Assembly (NCBI GenBank): GCA_022648165.1
Contig: JALCLX010000002.1
Coordinates: forward strand, 247,706-311,705
Reading direction: 5' to 3'
Source: Ancrocorticia sp.
Lineage (GTDB): Bacteria; Actinomycetota; Actinomycetes; Actinomycetales; Actinomycetaceae
Length of the DNA: 64,000 bases
In this document: positions 9,261-19,511 of the stretch, in pieces
Position numbering within the stretch: the stretch's first letter is position 1
Layout: every line of letters begins with the position of its first letter
Notes under the pieces: model-generated
Database searches by the model: none
Told to the model about the DNA's origin: nothing
Seen by the model: only the letters and a program-made list of their open reading frames with translations
Program-made: the position numbers and the translations under genes

Positions 9261-10472
9261 ATGCACGCTGACGTACCACAATGGCTCATCCAAGCCTACG
9301 TGCGTTCCGTTCAAAGCGCTGGTTCCCCTTTGTCAAAAGAGGAGCTCTCCGAGGCGTGCTATCGCCTCATCGACACGTGGTCTAGTTCGGATCGTTCATT
9401 CCACGGCCTCAATCACGTGATCGATCTACTCACCCGGATCGAAACGCTGATTCCCGAGACACACGAACCCGCGTTGGTTCGCCTCGCTGCCTGGTATCAC
9501 GGCATCGCGTTCTCCACATCCGAAGAAGACACCTACCAGCAGCAAAGCGGGGAGAATATCCGCTCATCTGCCACGGCAGCGGAATACCACCTGAAGGATC
9601 TGGGAGTGGATCCAAAGAAGGCCGCGCGCGTGGCCCAGCTGATCCGCGGGCTCAAGCGCCAGGACCTCAAAAACACCAGCGAAACGGCAGCGTTTCACGC
9701 CATCGACGTGGATGAACTGGCACTGCGGGATGCGCATTTGGGAACGCTTGCAGCTGACCCGCAACGCTACAAGAAATATCTTGAGTCAATCGCGAAAGAA
9801 TACGCGCATATACCCTTTGAAGACTTCCTAGAGGCGCGCAAGAAGATTGTGACGAAAATTCTGGCCCGCAGGCAGCTATTCGTCACTCCGCTTGCCCGCG
9901 CGTGGGACGCTCAGGCGCGGCAGAATCTGGAAGCAGAGCTTGAGAGGATTAATCTTCTGTTAGCAAAGCGCGCGCGGGAACAAGCCGCAGCACACACGGG
10001 CGACATGGCCAAGCCCGCGGCAGGCACAGCAGGTCCCGCTGCAATGCACCCCGAAAGCCCAGATCCCACAATTAAAGGTGACAGCGTGCGCCACGCCGAA
10101 CGCATTCTAGAGGAGCGATGCGCTACTGCGCCTGTCCCTGACATCCCCGCCGGAGTTGATGCACTGCTCCAAGCGTCTGCCGCAGCTGACGCCCAAGAGG
10201 AAAAAGAACGCCAAATAGCGGCCACACGGCTCGCACACGTTGCCCCCATCGAACAGTTGACGGCACGCGATGAAGATCTGCGTTCTACGATGGAGACGTG
10301 CCTCGACAAGGCGGATCCTGGAGTGCGGCCCATTGAGCCGGTCACGCTTGAACAGAAAAAGCAGCGCCGGCGCGAAGAAATCGCCGCAGACATGCGCCGC
10401 CGCATCGCCGAACGCCATAAGGCCGCCGAGAACCTGCACGCTTCTAAGAACGAGGACACCGCAGAAGCATAG
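9261..10472 (+). CDS. HD-superfamily fold protein (COG4339-like) with degenerate HD motif
   Basis: A 403 aa protein with an excellent ribosome site (AAAGGAGGTAAC before ATG 9261). The first 220 residues align by eye with predicted metal-dependent HD phosphohydrolases: FHGLNHVIDLL, LAAWYHGIAFS, then DVDELALRDAHLGTLAADPQRYKKYLESIAKEYAHIPFEDF and RRQLFVTPLARAWDAQARQNLEAEL. The diagnostic HD pair (normally WFHDAVYD) reads YHG here, so the catalytic metal-binding Asp is gone. The last 180 residues are charged, Ala/Glu/Arg-rich and probably helical or disordered (EQKKQRRREEIAADMRRRIAERHK). A non-catalytic binding role is likely; none can be named. Confidence 0.7.
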   Translation: MHADVPQWLIQAYVRSVQSAGSPLSKEELSEACYRLIDTWSSSDRSFHGLNHVIDLLTRIETLIPETHEPALVRLAAWYHGIAFSTSEEDTYQQQSGENIRSSATAAEYHLKDLGVDPKKAARVAQLIRGLKRQDLKNTSETAAFHAIDVDELALRDAHLGTLAADPQRYKKYLESIAKEYAHIPFEDFLEARKKIVTKILARRQLFVTPLARAWDAQARQNLEAELERINLLLAKRAREQAAAHTGDMAKPAAGTAGPAAMHPESPDPTIKGDSVRHAERILEERCATAPVPDIPAGVDALLQASAAADAQEEKERQIAATRLAHVAPIEQLTARDEDLRSTMETCLDKADPGVRPIEPVTLEQKKQRRREEIAADMRRRIAERHKAAENLHASKNEDTAEA

Positions 10473-10540
10473 GAGCGAAGACCAGCACAAGTCTGGGCCG
10501 ATCCAGCCTAAAAGCGCCGTAGAAGAGCCTCAAAGAAATG

Positions 10541-10568
10541 TGGGGCCCGCTCTCAAGAGCGGGCCCCA
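10541..10568 (-). terminator. groEL transcription terminator hairpin
   Basis: A perfect 12 bp stem (TGGGGCCCGCTC / GAGCGGGCCCCA) with a TCAA loop, 19 nt beyond the groEL stop. On the minus strand it is followed by CATTTCTTTG, a weak T tract. It could also terminate the convergent HD-like gene. Confidence 0.8.
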
Positions 10569-10586
10569 GCGTTACATACGGCGTTA

Positions 10587-12287
<1,701 letters not shown>

Positions 12288-12328
12288 TCACGTCCCGCTC
12301 ACACTAGCGCCTCATCACCCAAGAGATC

Positions 12329-12355
12329 TTGTCACTCTCACACCGAGAGTGCTAA
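12329..12355 (-). promoter_or_regulatory. CIRCE operator, promoter-proximal copy
   Basis: Read on the minus strand: TTAGCACTC, 9 nt, GAGTGACAA. This is the HrcA-binding consensus TTAGCACTC-N9-GAGTGCTAA with two mismatches in the second arm. It lies about 100 nt upstream of groEL. Confidence 0.9.
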
Positions 12356-12363
12356 TTAGAATA

Positions 12364-12390
12364 TTGGCACTCTCGGGCTGCGAGTGCAAG
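12364..12390 (-). promoter_or_regulatory. CIRCE operator, distal copy
   Basis: Read on the minus strand: CTTGCACTC, 9 nt, GAGTGCCAA, a second CIRCE with a two-base mismatch in the first arm and one in the second. It is centred 35 bp from the proximal copy. A possible -10 (TATTCT) lies between the two. Confidence 0.85.
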
Positions 12391-12517
12391 ACGGCTCTAC
12401 CGTAACGCTCAACGAGTTCCCAGAGAGCGAACACGCTGCGCGACGAGTCAAAAGGGATACAGCAACGACCTGCAAGGTTGAGTGGTCTCCACTCAAATTC
12501 TTTGGAAGGGACGTGCG

Positions 12518-13144
12518 TCACAGCTCGCCAGCGAGCACCACGATGATTTGGTCACCGCCTGTGGCGTTGGCGTTTTGTATAAGATTCGCTGAATCAATGC
12601 CCAAAGCCTGGGCGACGGCCTGAGCCGTTGCCTCCGAAGCTGCCGACGGGTAGTACACCTGGGACGCTGCCGGGGTTTGGTACGAATAATTGCCGGCGGT
12701 CACACTGGAGAAGCCCTGATTCTGCAAGATCGATTGCTTCGAGGCTGCGAGTCCCGTGATGCTACTCGCATTGAGGACTTGAATGGGCATCGTGTAGTTT
12801 ACTTGCGCCGTCGTTGGGCTCGGAGTCGGTGTGGGAGACGACGTCGTCGCCGCCGCGCTTGGGGTTGGTGTCGCACTCGGCGTTGGCGAGGCAGTAGCAG
12901 TAGCGCTGGGTGTGGCAGTGGCGCTTGTTGCTGCGCTCGCCGATGCGGATGGCGATGTGCTCGCTTCACCGTGATAGCCGATCGCCTGGACGATGCCCCA
13001 GCCGGCTAACGGGGCAAGTACCACGATGGCGATGAGTGCAATCCACCACTTCGCGCTGGATTTCTGGCGCCGATGCGCGCCAGATACGCGGCGCTGGGCC
13101 GCTAACACATCGAATTCATCTCGGGGATACTGGTACTCTGCCAC
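12518..13144 (-). CDS. LytR C-terminal domain (LytR_C) membrane protein
   Basis: A 208 aa protein starting at GTG 13144. It has a basic cytoplasmic N-terminus (MAEYQYPRDEFDVLAAQRRVSGAHRRQKSSAKW), one TM helix (WIALIAIVVLAPLAGWGIVQAIG), a low-complexity Ser/Ala/Thr/Pro linker of about 60 aa, and a C-terminal LytR_C domain (MPIQVLNASSITGLAASKQSILQNQGFSSVTAGNYS...VYYPSAASEATAQAVAQALGI). It belongs with envelope and cell-wall functions; the biochemical role of LytR_C alone is not established. It lies 9 nt after the DUF3263 gene on the same strand. Confidence 0.85.
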   Translation of the reverse strand: MAEYQYPRDEFDVLAAQRRVSGAHRRQKSSAKWWIALIAIVVLAPLAGWGIVQAIGYHGEASTSPSASASAATSATATPSATATASPTPSATPTPSAAATTSSPTPTPSPTTAQVNYTMPIQVLNASSITGLAASKQSILQNQGFSSVTAGNYSYQTPAASQVYYPSAASEATAQAVAQALGIDSANLIQNANATGGDQIIVVLAGEL

Positions 13145-13153
13145 GGCGATAGC

Positions 13154-13429
13154 TTATCGTGTTCTGCCGCGCAAGGAACCGTGGCGCTCCGATTCGCGTA
13201 GTTGTCTCAATCTCAATAATCGCCTCACAAGTTCGGGATATTCGAAAAGTGCTGCAGGTTTTTCGAGGATTCTTCCTAGAACCACGTAATAATGCGTGGG
13301 AGAAATGCCCAGAGAGCGAATAGCCTCGGCCTTCGTACGCCCATGCGGCCTCCACGCGGCTTCGAATTCCAAGATTGTCCGTTCTTCATCGGTAAGGGGT
13401 TCGGTCCCCGCAGGTAGTCGGCTTGTCAA
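13154..13429 (-). CDS. DUF3263 small helix-turn-helix-like protein
   Basis: A 91 aa protein starting at TTG 13429, chosen because AAAGGAG lies about 6 nt upstream. LTDEERTILEFEAAWRPHGRTKAEAIRSLGISPTHYYVVLGRILEKPAAL is the DUF3263 signature, resembling a sigma-factor-like or HTH segment (AIRSLGISPTHYYVVL). The function is unknown but DNA binding is plausible. The pairing DUF3263 - LytR_C is conserved in actinobacteria; here they are 9 nt apart and probably co-transcribed. Confidence 0.82.
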   Translation of the reverse strand: MTSRLPAGTEPLTDEERTILEFEAAWRPHGRTKAEAIRSLGISPTHYYVVLGRILEKPAALFEYPELVRRLLRLRQLRESERHGSLRGRTR

Positions 13430-13515
13430 CGCGACTCCTTTCCGTTGAGCTATCCGCAGTTCGTCAATCGCATCCTGTCCGTCGAGCTATTCGACTCTAG
13501 CAGTAGGCTTAGACC

Positions 13516-14187
13516 ATGCAGCCACTATCGGAGATCATCGCACCAGATTGGGCGCAAGCCCTGGCTCCAGTGGAACCCACCATCCACCAGATGGGCGATT
13601 TCCTGCGCGCAGAAAATGCGGCAGGCCGCGGGTACCTTCCTGCGGGTAAAAACGTTCTGCGGGCTTTCACATATCCGCTGAGCCGGGTCAAGGTGCTCAT
13701 CGTTGGGCAAGACCCGTATCCCAACCCCGGGCATCCTGTGGGACTCAGTTTCTCGGTGGCCCCCACCGTATCGCCGATACCGCGCTCGCTCGTTAACATC
13801 TTCCAAGAGTTACATGACGATCTGGGCGTCGCCACCCCAACCAGTGGCGATCTCACGCCGTGGTGCGATCGGGGCGTCATGCTTTTGAACAGAGTGCTCA
13901 CCGTCACCCCTGGGCACCCAGGATCTCACCGCGGAAAAGGCTGGGAACACGTAACTGACCACGCGATCCGTACGCTCGCTGCACGCCACATTCCCCTGGT
14001 TGCGATACTGTGGGGAAGACCGGCTCAAGAGTTACGGCCATTGCTCGGAGAAACACCCGTTGTCATGTCGCCCCATCCGTCTCCTCTCTCCGCTTCACGT
14101 GGATTCTTTGGCTCGCGGCCCTTTTCGCGGGCAAATGAATTGCTGGTAGCGCAGGGCGCAGATCCCATAGACTGGTCACTCCCCTAA
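13516..14187 (+). CDS. ung: uracil-DNA glycosylase, family 1
   Basis: A 223 aa DNA-repair enzyme that removes uracil from DNA. The water-activating motif [17 protein letters not shown] contains catalytic D66. [22 protein letters not shown] and the Leu-loop [24 protein letters not shown] with the essential His are intact, and length is normal. Only a weak ribosome site precedes ATG 13516. It is followed after 15 nt by the ABC exporter gene, which need not be functionally linked. Confidence 0.96.
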   Translation: MQPLSEIIAPDWAQALAPVEPTIHQMGDFLRAENAAGRGYLPAGKNVLRAFTYPLSRVKVLIVGQDPYPNPGHPVGLSFSVAPTVSPIPRSLVNIFQELHDDLGVATPTSGDLTPWCDRGVMLLNRVLTVTPGHPGSHRGKGWEHVTDHAIRTLAARHIPLVAILWGRPAQELRPLLGETPVVMSPHPSPLSASRGFFGSRPFSRANELLVAQGADPIDWSLP

Positions 14188-14202
14188 TCTGAGGAAGCGC
14201 CT

Positions 14203-17200
14203 ATGCTTCAACTCCGTCACATCCGCAAATCGTACACCACGGCCGATTTCACTCAGGTCGCGTTGAATGACGTGTCAATCGCCTTTCGTGACAACGAATT
14301 CGTGGCGATCCTGGGCCCGTCTGGGTCTGGGAAAACAACACTCCTCAACATTGTGGGTGGACTAGACCATTACGATTCGGGTGATCTCATCATCGATGGC
14401 GTTTCCACGAAGGACTACAAAGATCGGAACTGGGACACCTACCGCAACAATCGAATCGGCTTCGTGTTCCAGAGCTACAATCTGATTCCCCATCAGACCG
14501 TCGTCGCGAACGTAGAGCTGGCCCTCACACTCTCCGGCGTCGGACGAGCGGAGCGCCATGCCCGCGCAGTTGACGCGTTAGAAAAAGTGGGCTTGGCCGA
14601 CCATGTCAACAAACTTCCCAGCCAGCTCTCCGGCGGGCAAATGCAGCGCGTAGCTATAGCGCGCGCATTGATCAATGACCCAGAAATCCTTCTTGCCGAC
14701 GAACCCACTGGCGCACTGGATTCGAAAACAAGCGTCCAAATCATGGACCTGCTTACCCAGATCGCCCGTGACCGGCTTGTGGTGATGGTAACGCACAACC
14801 CGGACTTGGCCGAACAGTACGCCACCCGAATCGTGAATCTCAAAGATGGCATCATCGCTAACGATTCGGATCGTTTCATCCCCGGCGAAGGGGCGGACGC
14901 ACAGCGTGTGAAACCTGTGCGCAAAACAAGCATGTCGTTCTTTACCGCTGTCGCTTTGTCATTCATGAACTTGATGACCAAAAAAGGACGCACGTTCATG
15001 ACATCCTTTGCGGGCAGCATCGGAATCATCGGCATCGCCGCGATTTTGGCATTGGCAAACGGAGTCAACGCCTACATTCGTGGCATTGAAGAAGACACTC
15101 TTTCGGTGTATCCGCTAACAATTCAAAGTCAGGGAATGGACTTCACCTCACTGATGGCGGCATCGGCGGAGATGACGCAGAAGAGTGAAGGCAACACATC
15201 GGACGTCCACGAGGTGCAGATGCTCCACCGATTGTTCCAGTCGGTCGGCTCCAACGATCTGGCGTCTCTGAAAAAGTACGTAGACAAGAACGGCGGCGAC
15301 ATAGACGATTACGCACACGCTATCCAGTACTACTACGACGTCACCCCACAGATCTTCACCGAATACAAGGGAACATATCACCAGGTAAACCCCGATACGT
15401 CGTTCAGCGCACTCGGTTTAGGCGGATCAACGTCCAGTTCGTCGCTCATCTCCGATTCAGTGAACACGAACGTATTTTTGGAGCTCGCAGACGATTCCTC
15501 TCTCTACTCGGACCAGTACGACGTCGTCGCCGGCACCTGGCCGAAAGACGCGGACGACGTGGTACTTGTGCTCACGGCAAACGGAGGAATCAGCGACTTC
15601 GTTTCATATGCAATGGGCCTGCGAGACCCGGCGGAACTGGACACGATGGTGCAAGAAATGCTGAATAACGAATCAATCACAACACCAACCGATTCCAAAG
15701 ATTTCCACTACGAGCAGCTGATGAACGTGACCTTCTCACTCGTGAATGCCACTGATTACTACACGTACGACAAGAATTACGGCGTGTGGACGGACAAGTC
15801 GAGCGATTCGGCCTACGTTGCCAAACTGACCGCTCAGGGCGAAAAACTGCACATCAGCGGCATCGTGCGCCCCAAGAGCAGCGCGAAAGTGACGGCGCTC
15901 CAGCCTGGCTTGTACTACACCTCGGCACTCACCCGTCACCTCGTTGACGAAGCAGCGCAAACTCAAATCGTGAAGGACCAGATCGCTCACCCGAAAGTGG
16001 ACGTGTTCACCGGCAGAACTTTCGCAGATGAGGCAGCCAACCCGGATCGCGACGATTTCGATATCGCGTCGGTTTTGAATGTGGACGAAGACACGCTAAA
16101 ACAGGCTTTCACGATCGACGATTCAAAGCTTCAGGTGGATCCTGATGCCCTTGAGCTTTCAATGCCACAGCTGTCGATCGACACGTCCGCACTCCCCACG
16201 CTTGATCTGAGCTCTATTGCATCCGTGGACACAGATGCGATCGTAAAATCCATTGATCTTGACAAGATAATCGCCGGAATTGACACCTCACATATCGATA
16301 GTGGAGTGGATGCCGACGACGTCGCCACGCTCGCGAAAGATCTGGGCAGCGGGTACGCCGCGTATTGCAACACTGCGGGAGATGCGTGCCGCGATGATCC
16401 TGATGCCGCATTCCAGGAATTCATGAGCACGAGCGAGGGCGTCGCTATACAGCAGCGCTTCACCGATATGGAAACCACCGTCAACAACAGCGCCGAAAAG
16501 GCACGCCAGGACTTGACGGACCAGGTTATCGCTGGAATCTCTGCGCAGCTTAAGCCCGCCATTGCAAAGGCCACAACGTCCATCCAATCGCAGCTCACTG
16601 ACCAGATCAACGCGTATATGAAACAGGTGATGCAGGCCGCCTCTGCGCAGATTGAAGCCCAGCTGATTCCCGCACTTGAGAAGCAGATCTACGCAGAGCT
16701 GAACACTGCTATGGACAGTGCGGCCGCGAACATGGCGAACGCCATTGACATAAACGAGGACACACTCAAATCGGCATTTTCTTTAAACATCAGTGAAGAC
16801 GAATTGACACAGCTGCTCACATCCATGATGACCACACAAACCAGTTCCTACGATGGGAACCTGGCGAAACTCGGCTACGCAGATCAGGCAAATCCTTCAC
16901 AAATTGACATCTATCCCAAGGATTTCGATAGCAAGGAAAAAATCATCGACATCCTGGACTCCTACAATGCGCGCATGAAGGCCGCCGGCGAGGACAGCAA
17001 GGTTATTACGTATACAGACCTGGTTGGCGCGATGATGAGTTCGGTGACCAGCATCGTGAACGTGGTGAGCTACGTTCTGGTGGCATTCGTTGCGATCTCG
17101 CTTGTCGTGTCCAGCATCATGATCGGCGTCATCACCTACATCTCCGTGCTCGAACGCAAGAAGGAAATCGGGATTTTGCGTTCAATTGGCGCCTCAAAGC

Positions 17201-17466
17201 GGGACATCCGCTGGGTGTTTAACGCGGAGACGCTCATCGTTGGCTTCGTTGCCGGCGTCCTGGGAATCGCTGTAACCCTGATCTTAACAATCCCTGCAAA
17301 CATGATTGTCTACAACAAACTAGGAATCTCGAATGTGGCTCAATTGCCGTGGAACGCGGCCTTGATATTAGTGGCTATCAGCATGGCGCTGACGTTCTTG
17401 GCGGGCCTGATACCCGCTTCTGCGGCCTCCCGCAAAGATCCGGTCGAAGCACTCCGCAGCGAGTGA
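14203..17466 (+). CDS. ABC transporter, fused ATPase-permease with large extracytoplasmic domain (MacB/FtsX type)
   Basis: A 1087 aa fusion. Residues 1-225 are the ATPase: Walker A LGPSGSGKTTLLN, signature QLSGGQMQRVAIARAL, Walker B ILLADEPTGALDS. A first TM helix follows at about 260-285 (FAGSIGIIGIAAILALANGVNAYI), then about 660 residues of extracytoplasmic domain rich in helical and coiled segments, and finally the FtsX-type three-helix bundle (VVSYVLVAFVAISLVVSSIMIGVITYISVLERKKEIGILRSIGASKRDI...). MacB-type systems are mechanotransmission pumps rather than pore transporters. It converges on a PspC-kinase/NarL regulator pair that may control it, as envelope-stress systems often do; that link is inference. 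Substrate unknown. Confidence 0.9.
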   Translation: MLQLRHIRKSYTTADFTQVALNDVSIAFRDNEFVAILGPSGSGKTTLLNIVGGLDHYDSGDLIIDGVSTKDYKDRNWDTYRNNRIGFVFQSYNLIPHQTVVANVELALTLSGVGRAERHARAVDALEKVGLADHVNKLPSQLSGGQMQRVAIARALINDPEILLADEPTGALDSKTSVQIMDLLTQIARDRLVVMVTHNPDLAEQYATRIVNLKDGIIANDSDRFIPGEGADAQRVKPVRKTSMSFFTAVALSFMNLMTKKGRTFMTSFAGSIGIIGIAAILALANGVNAYIRGIEEDTLSVYPLTIQSQGMDFTSLMAASAEMTQKSEGNTSDVHEVQMLHRLFQSVGSNDLASLKKYVDKNGGDIDDYAHAIQYYYDVTPQIFTEYKGTYHQVNPDTSFSALGLGGSTSSSSLISDSVNTNVFLELADDSSLYSDQYDVVAGTWPKDADDVVLVLTANGGISDFVSYAMGLRDPAELDTMVQEMLNNESITTPTDSKDFHYEQLMNVTFSLVNATDYYTYDKNYGVWTDKSSDSAYVAKLTAQGEKLHISGIVRPKSSAKVTALQPGLYYTSALTRHLVDEAAQTQIVKDQIAHPKVDVFTGRTFADEAANPDRDDFDIASVLNVDEDTLKQAFTIDDSKLQVDPDALELSMPQLSIDTSALPTLDLSSIASVDTDAIVKSIDLDKIIAGIDTSHIDSGVDADDVATLAKDLGSGYAAYCNTAGDACRDDPDAAFQEFMSTSEGVAIQQRFTDMETTVNNSAEKARQDLTDQVIAGISAQLKPAIAKATTSIQSQLTDQINAYMKQVMQAASAQIEAQLIPALEKQIYAELNTAMDSAAANMANAIDINEDTLKSAFSLNISEDELTQLLTSMMTTQTSSYDGNLAKLGYADQANPSQIDIYPKDFDSKEKIIDILDSYNARMKAAGEDSKVITYTDLVGAMMSSVTSIVNVVSYVLVAFVAISLVVSSIMIGVITYISVLERKKEIGILRSIGASKRDIRWVFNAETLIVGFVAGVLGIAVTLILTIPANMIVYNKLGISNVAQLPWNAALILVAISMALTFLAGLIPASAASRKDPVEALRSE

Positions 17467-17484
17467 GGCGGCCGCATTTGAGCA

Positions 17485-18132
17485 CTAGACGATGCCGCGG
17501 CTAGTGGCCCACACGGTGAGTTCGCTGCGATTGGATAGCTGCAGCTTGCGCAGCACGGCTGAAACGTGCGTCTCCACAGTCTTGATAGAGATGAACAGAT
17601 CGGACGCCACCTCCCGATACGTGAGCCCGCGCGCGATCAGACGCATGACCTCGCGTTCCCGAGGCGACAGGCGATCGAGTTCCGGATCCGCCGAGGCAGG
17701 TGGTTCCCCTGCGCTGAATGCGTCAAGAACAAAACCGGCAAGGCGTGGGGAGAATACGGCATCGCCACTTGCGACTCGTTCGATAGCAGCGCGCAGATCG
17801 TCCGGCGAAATCGTCTTCGTCACATATCCACGCGCTCCTGCTCGAATCACGGAGACCACATCCGCCGGCGAATCGGACACGCTGAGGGCTAGGTATCGCA
17901 CGCGTCCAAGGAGATCTGCCGTGCGGGCAATCACCTCTGCGCCGCCTCCCCCGGTTCCGCCGGGAAGATGAACGTCAAGCAGGACGACGTCGGGAACAAC
18001 TTCGCGGATCTGTTGTACCGCACTCACAACGTCACCCGCTTGTGCCACAATCGCAAAGTCATCCCCAAGTGTGCCCACGACACCAGCGCGGAACACTGCA
18101 TGGTCGTCGACGACGACGATACGCCGCGTCAC
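17485..18132 (-). CDS. NarL/LuxR-type response regulator
   Basis: The track starts at GTG 18153, but GTG 18132 overlaps the kinase stop (GTGA) and has AAGGATGA upstream, so I prefer it; the product is MTRRIVVVDDHAVFRAG..., 215 aa. Receiver: DD pair, phospho-acceptor D53 in VVLLDVHLPGG, Thr and Lys in the YVTKTISPDDL segment. C-terminal LuxR HTH: LSPREREVMRLIARGLTYREVASDLFISIKTVETHVSAVLRKLQLSNRSEL. It partners the PspC-domain kinase immediately upstream, an arrangement like LiaR-LiaS. The convergent ABC exporter 18 nt away is a candidate target. Confidence 0.92.
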   Translation of the reverse strand: MTRRIVVVDDHAVFRAGVVGTLGDDFAIVAQAGDVVSAVQQIREVVPDVVLLDVHLPGGTGGGGAEVIARTADLLGRVRYLALSVSDSPADVVSVIRAGARGYVTKTISPDDLRAAIERVASGDAVFSPRLAGFVLDAFSAGEPPASADPELDRLSPREREVMRLIARGLTYREVASDLFISIKTVETHVSAVLRKLQLSNRSELTVWATSRGIV

Positions 18133-19397
18133 GATGTCATCCTTGCTACCCACATATGAACCTCAGTTCCGCCGTCGGGAAGGCTCCGGATTTTCACGCT
18201 ACCATCGATGCGTTGCATCCTCCCGATGATCGAGTTGCGAACGCCCAGCCGATCGGACGGTATTGCCTCGATCCGGAACCCTGTACCTCGATCCGATATA
18301 TAGACATCGATCGATCGTTCCGTCACCTCCATGTACACGGAAATGGGAGGTGCCCCATGAATTACCGCGTTCGTCATCGCCTCACGGGCCGCATGCATCA
18401 ACGCATCGGTCCGCCCATTCGGTTGGCAATCCCCCACACACACTACGTCGATAGCAGCGGATTCGCCATCGCGAGTGCGCCGCGTATCCTCAACCTGCGC
18501 AGCTGTATCCCGCAGCTCCTGAGCGAGGGACGTTTGGGGGTTGGGCGTTCCTTGGTACAACCACTCGCGCAGCTCGCGCTCTTGCGACCGAGCAAGCTGC
18601 GCAACCGCCACCGGATCATGCGCGCGAGTGCGGATCATCGCGAGAGTCTGAAGTACGGAATCATGAATGTGCGCGGCCATTTCGGCGCGGTTAGTTTCGC
18701 GCGCCTTTTCCTCACGAGCCACGATCAGTTCGTTCCACAGCCTGAGCCCCCAAGGGGCAACAATGAGCGCAACACCAAGAAGTACCACGGCAGCTGCAGC
18801 GCCTGAACGCACCATGTCGGAAACGGAAAGCCCCTGAAGCACCAACATGAGGGCTCCACCCGTTGCAACGATTACTCCGGCCACGGCCTGAATAATGAGA
18901 CTCGGCATCGCCGGCCGGACCGGGCTGCTTTCCGCTTTGCCTTCCTGCGCTAGTGCGGGCCTTTCTGATCCGGCATAGCGCGAAAGCTGCCACCAAGAAA
19001 GCAGAATCCCTACCGCCATCACAATGGCGGGAACGACAAACGATGCCTGCCATCGCATTTCCGTTGCGCTGCGCACAACTACAATCACCGCTGCCGCAAT
19101 GAGTGCCACCGCCCACGCGCGCAATCCGTATTCCGATGTGGAGATTCGCTGAGTCACTCTATCAGCCGCGCTCACCGCTACTGTTCCATCCAGCGGAGTC
19201 ATAAACGCAAGAAGAACGTAAAGAACAATGCCGAAACCACAAACCAGCGACAGCACCACGAATGCGATACGCACATAGGCCACCCTGAGATGCAGGTATC
19301 CAGCAAGGCCTGCGGCAACACCCGCAACAACACGGCCATGACGCGGGCGGATCATGCGCGTGTGGCCGGCAGCATCGTGCAGATTCGGTTGGCTCAC
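18129..19397 (-). CDS. PspC-domain sensor histidine kinase (LiaS/DesK type)
   Basis: A 422 aa kinase from GTG 19397 (ATG 19352 is an alternative). The N-terminal PspC domain (RHGRVVAGVAAGLAGYLHLRVAYVRIAFVVLSLVCGFGIVLYVLLAF) is followed by several TM helices, then a dimerisation/phosphotransfer helix with His in AAHIHDSVLQTLAMIRTRAHDP, and an ATPase with N box REAMTNAVIHGAP, G1 ISDRGTGF and GVRNSIIGRM. The architecture is that of actinobacterial envelope-stress kinases. It is divergently transcribed from a second PspC protein with a LiaF-like tail, so the three form a likely signalling module (inference). Confidence 0.88.
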   Translation of the reverse strand: MSQPNLHDAAGHTRMIRPRHGRVVAGVAAGLAGYLHLRVAYVRIAFVVLSLVCGFGIVLYVLLAFMTPLDGTVAVSAADRVTQRISTSEYGLRAWAVALIAAAVIVVVRSATEMRWQASFVVPAIVMAVGILLSWWQLSRYAGSERPALAQEGKAESSPVRPAMPSLIIQAVAGVIVATGGALMLVLQGLSVSDMVRSGAAAAVVLLGVALIVAPWGLRLWNELIVAREEKARETNRAEMAAHIHDSVLQTLAMIRTRAHDPVAVAQLARSQERELREWLYQGTPNPQTSLAQELRDTAAQVEDTRRTRDGESAAIDVVCVGDCQPNGRTDALMHAAREAMTNAVIHGAPPISVYMEVTERSIDVYISDRGTGFRIEAIPSDRLGVRNSIIGRMQRIDGSVKIRSLPDGGTEVHMWVARMTS

Positions 19398-19511
19398 GCT
19401 TTCAATTCTGGCGCACCCGCCCCTTCTATCCCAGCCCTACACCGCACAATCAGGGACGAATCAGGGTATTCCCGGATACCGGCGTCGCGTCCATTTCAGC
19501 ACAATGAAGGC

